From positions 682,001-746,000 of the forward strand of contig NZ_JBJMAV010000001.1 of NCBI RefSeq assembly GCF_046600715.1: a stretch of DNA of 64,000 nt. The letters run 5' to 3'. This stretch comes from Lysobacter_C viscosus (GTDB lineage Bacteria; Pseudomonadota; Gammaproteobacteria; Xanthomonadales; Xanthomonadaceae). Numbering within the stretch: position 1 is the stretch's first letter; each line of letters begins with the position of its first letter. A model generated the notes under the pieces. It was not told the origin of the DNA and searched no databases. It was given only the letters and a program-made list of their open reading frames with translations. This document shows, one piece after another, positions 63,563 through 64,000 of this stretch. A program made the position numbers and the translations under genes.

Positions 63563-64000
63563 ATGACTGCGCCCGTGCAACTGTTGGATGTCCTCTTCCA
63601 GTTCGCCTTCTACTACCCCATCACCATGTCGTTCCTGTGGATGATCGGTGGCCTGTACTACTTCTTCCGCCGCGAGCGCGGGACGCCACTGCGCGATGAA
63701 CCGCCAGCGATGAAGTCCTACCCGATGGCCAGCCTGCTGGTGCCCTGCCACAACGAGGAGGACAACGTCGCCGAGACCATCGAGGCGCTGGACTCGCAGG
63801 CATATCCGGACTTCGAGATCATCGCCATCAACGATGGCAGTTCCGATGGGACCGGCGCCGCGCTCGACGCCCTTGCCCGCCGCTACCCGCGCCTGCGGGT
63901 GCTGCACCTGGAGAGCAACCAGGGCAAGGCCAATGCGTTGCGCATGGGCACCCTGGCGGCGCGCAGCGAGTACCTGGTGTGCGTCGATGGGGACGCGTTG
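63563..64000 (+). CDS. pgaC: PgaC-type poly-beta-1,6-N-acetylglucosamine synthase, N-terminal part
   Basis: The frame runs off the window after 146 codons. An N-terminal membrane segment (FAFYYPITMSFLWMIGGLYY) precedes the GT2 nucleotide-sugar fold: SLLVPCHNEEDNVAETIEAL, FEIIAINDGSSDGTGAALDA, ESNQGKANALRMG and the DxD-like VDGDA. This is the synthase of the pga operon, starting 12 bases after pgaB. A pgaD gene would lie outside. Confidence 0.9.
   Translation, partial: MTAPVQLLDVLFQFAFYYPITMSFLWMIGGLYYFFRRERGTPLRDEPPAMKSYPMASLLVPCHNEEDNVAETIEALDSQAYPDFEIIAINDGSSDGTGAALDALARRYPRLRVLHLESNQGKANALRMGTLAARSEYLVCVDGDAL

Noticed and set aside
61580..63907. Open frame of about 775 codons antisense to pgaB
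   Set aside because: No motifs; the plus strand encodes an intact deacetylase with overlapping start and stop to pgaA.

Overview
The window is GC-rich bacterial chromosome from a gammaproteobacterium of the Xanthomonadaceae/Lysobacteraceae group (Lysobacter, Luteimonas or Pseudoxanthomonas type; the genus cannot be fixed from sequence alone). Grounds: fused isobutyryl-CoA mutase, a complete leucine-degradation (liu) set with leucine dehydrogenase, his operon led by a TrpR-like YerC/YecD regulator, a consensus CRP/Clp box at a pga-type polysaccharide locus, EfpL, and very many GTAGGAGCG-type REP repeats with a resident RAYT transposase.

Layout. 1-2234: end of a family-2 glycosyltransferase and a YaiO-type TPR/beta-barrel protein. 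2376-7202: winged-helix/TPR regulator, tautomerase, cupin, decayed IS3 transposase, alpha/beta-hydrolase lipoprotein, and a RAYT element bounded by perfect inverted repeats. 7206-11382: a low-GC accessory island with an unknown (possibly HEPN-like) gene facing a compact minus-strand trio, Dam-type methyltransferase - ParB-like protein - Mrr-type nuclease, whose first start codon shares a base with the icmF stop. I know no named defence system with this exact architecture; it is the best candidate for an undescribed system here. 11382-15119: icmF, whose reading frame has absorbed REP repeats at three places.

17469-29502 holds leucine catabolism: leucine dehydrogenase, isovaleryl-CoA dehydrogenase, thiolase, methylcrotonyl-CoA carboxylase beta and alpha, methylglutaconyl-CoA hydratase and HMG-CoA lyase, interleaved with two Ala-rich lipoproteins, a bactofilin and a zinc-ribbon protein. 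The last gene is translationally coupled to a PAS-GGDEF-EAL c-di-GMP protein. 32214-40349: short-chain dehydrogenase, EfpL, Nudix hydrolase and four ion/solute transporters. 40411-42892: methionine salvage (mtnB, mtnD, mtnC) plus a GNAT acetyltransferase. 42893-44563: secreted metallophosphoesterase.

44658-52287 (minus) is a full histidine operon in the order regulator-hisG-D-C-B-H-A-F-IE, nearly all junctions overlapping. Then come a frameshifted 7TM-DISM diguanylate cyclase, an aromatic amino acid ammonia-lyase overlapping hisS, and tRNA-Pro(CGG). The window closes with a nucleotide-sugar dehydrogenase divergent from a pgaA-pgaB-pgaC operon (pgaC cut by the window end); a perfect TGTGA-N6-TCACA box lies between them. 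All assignments come from reading motifs by eye; no database search was possible.
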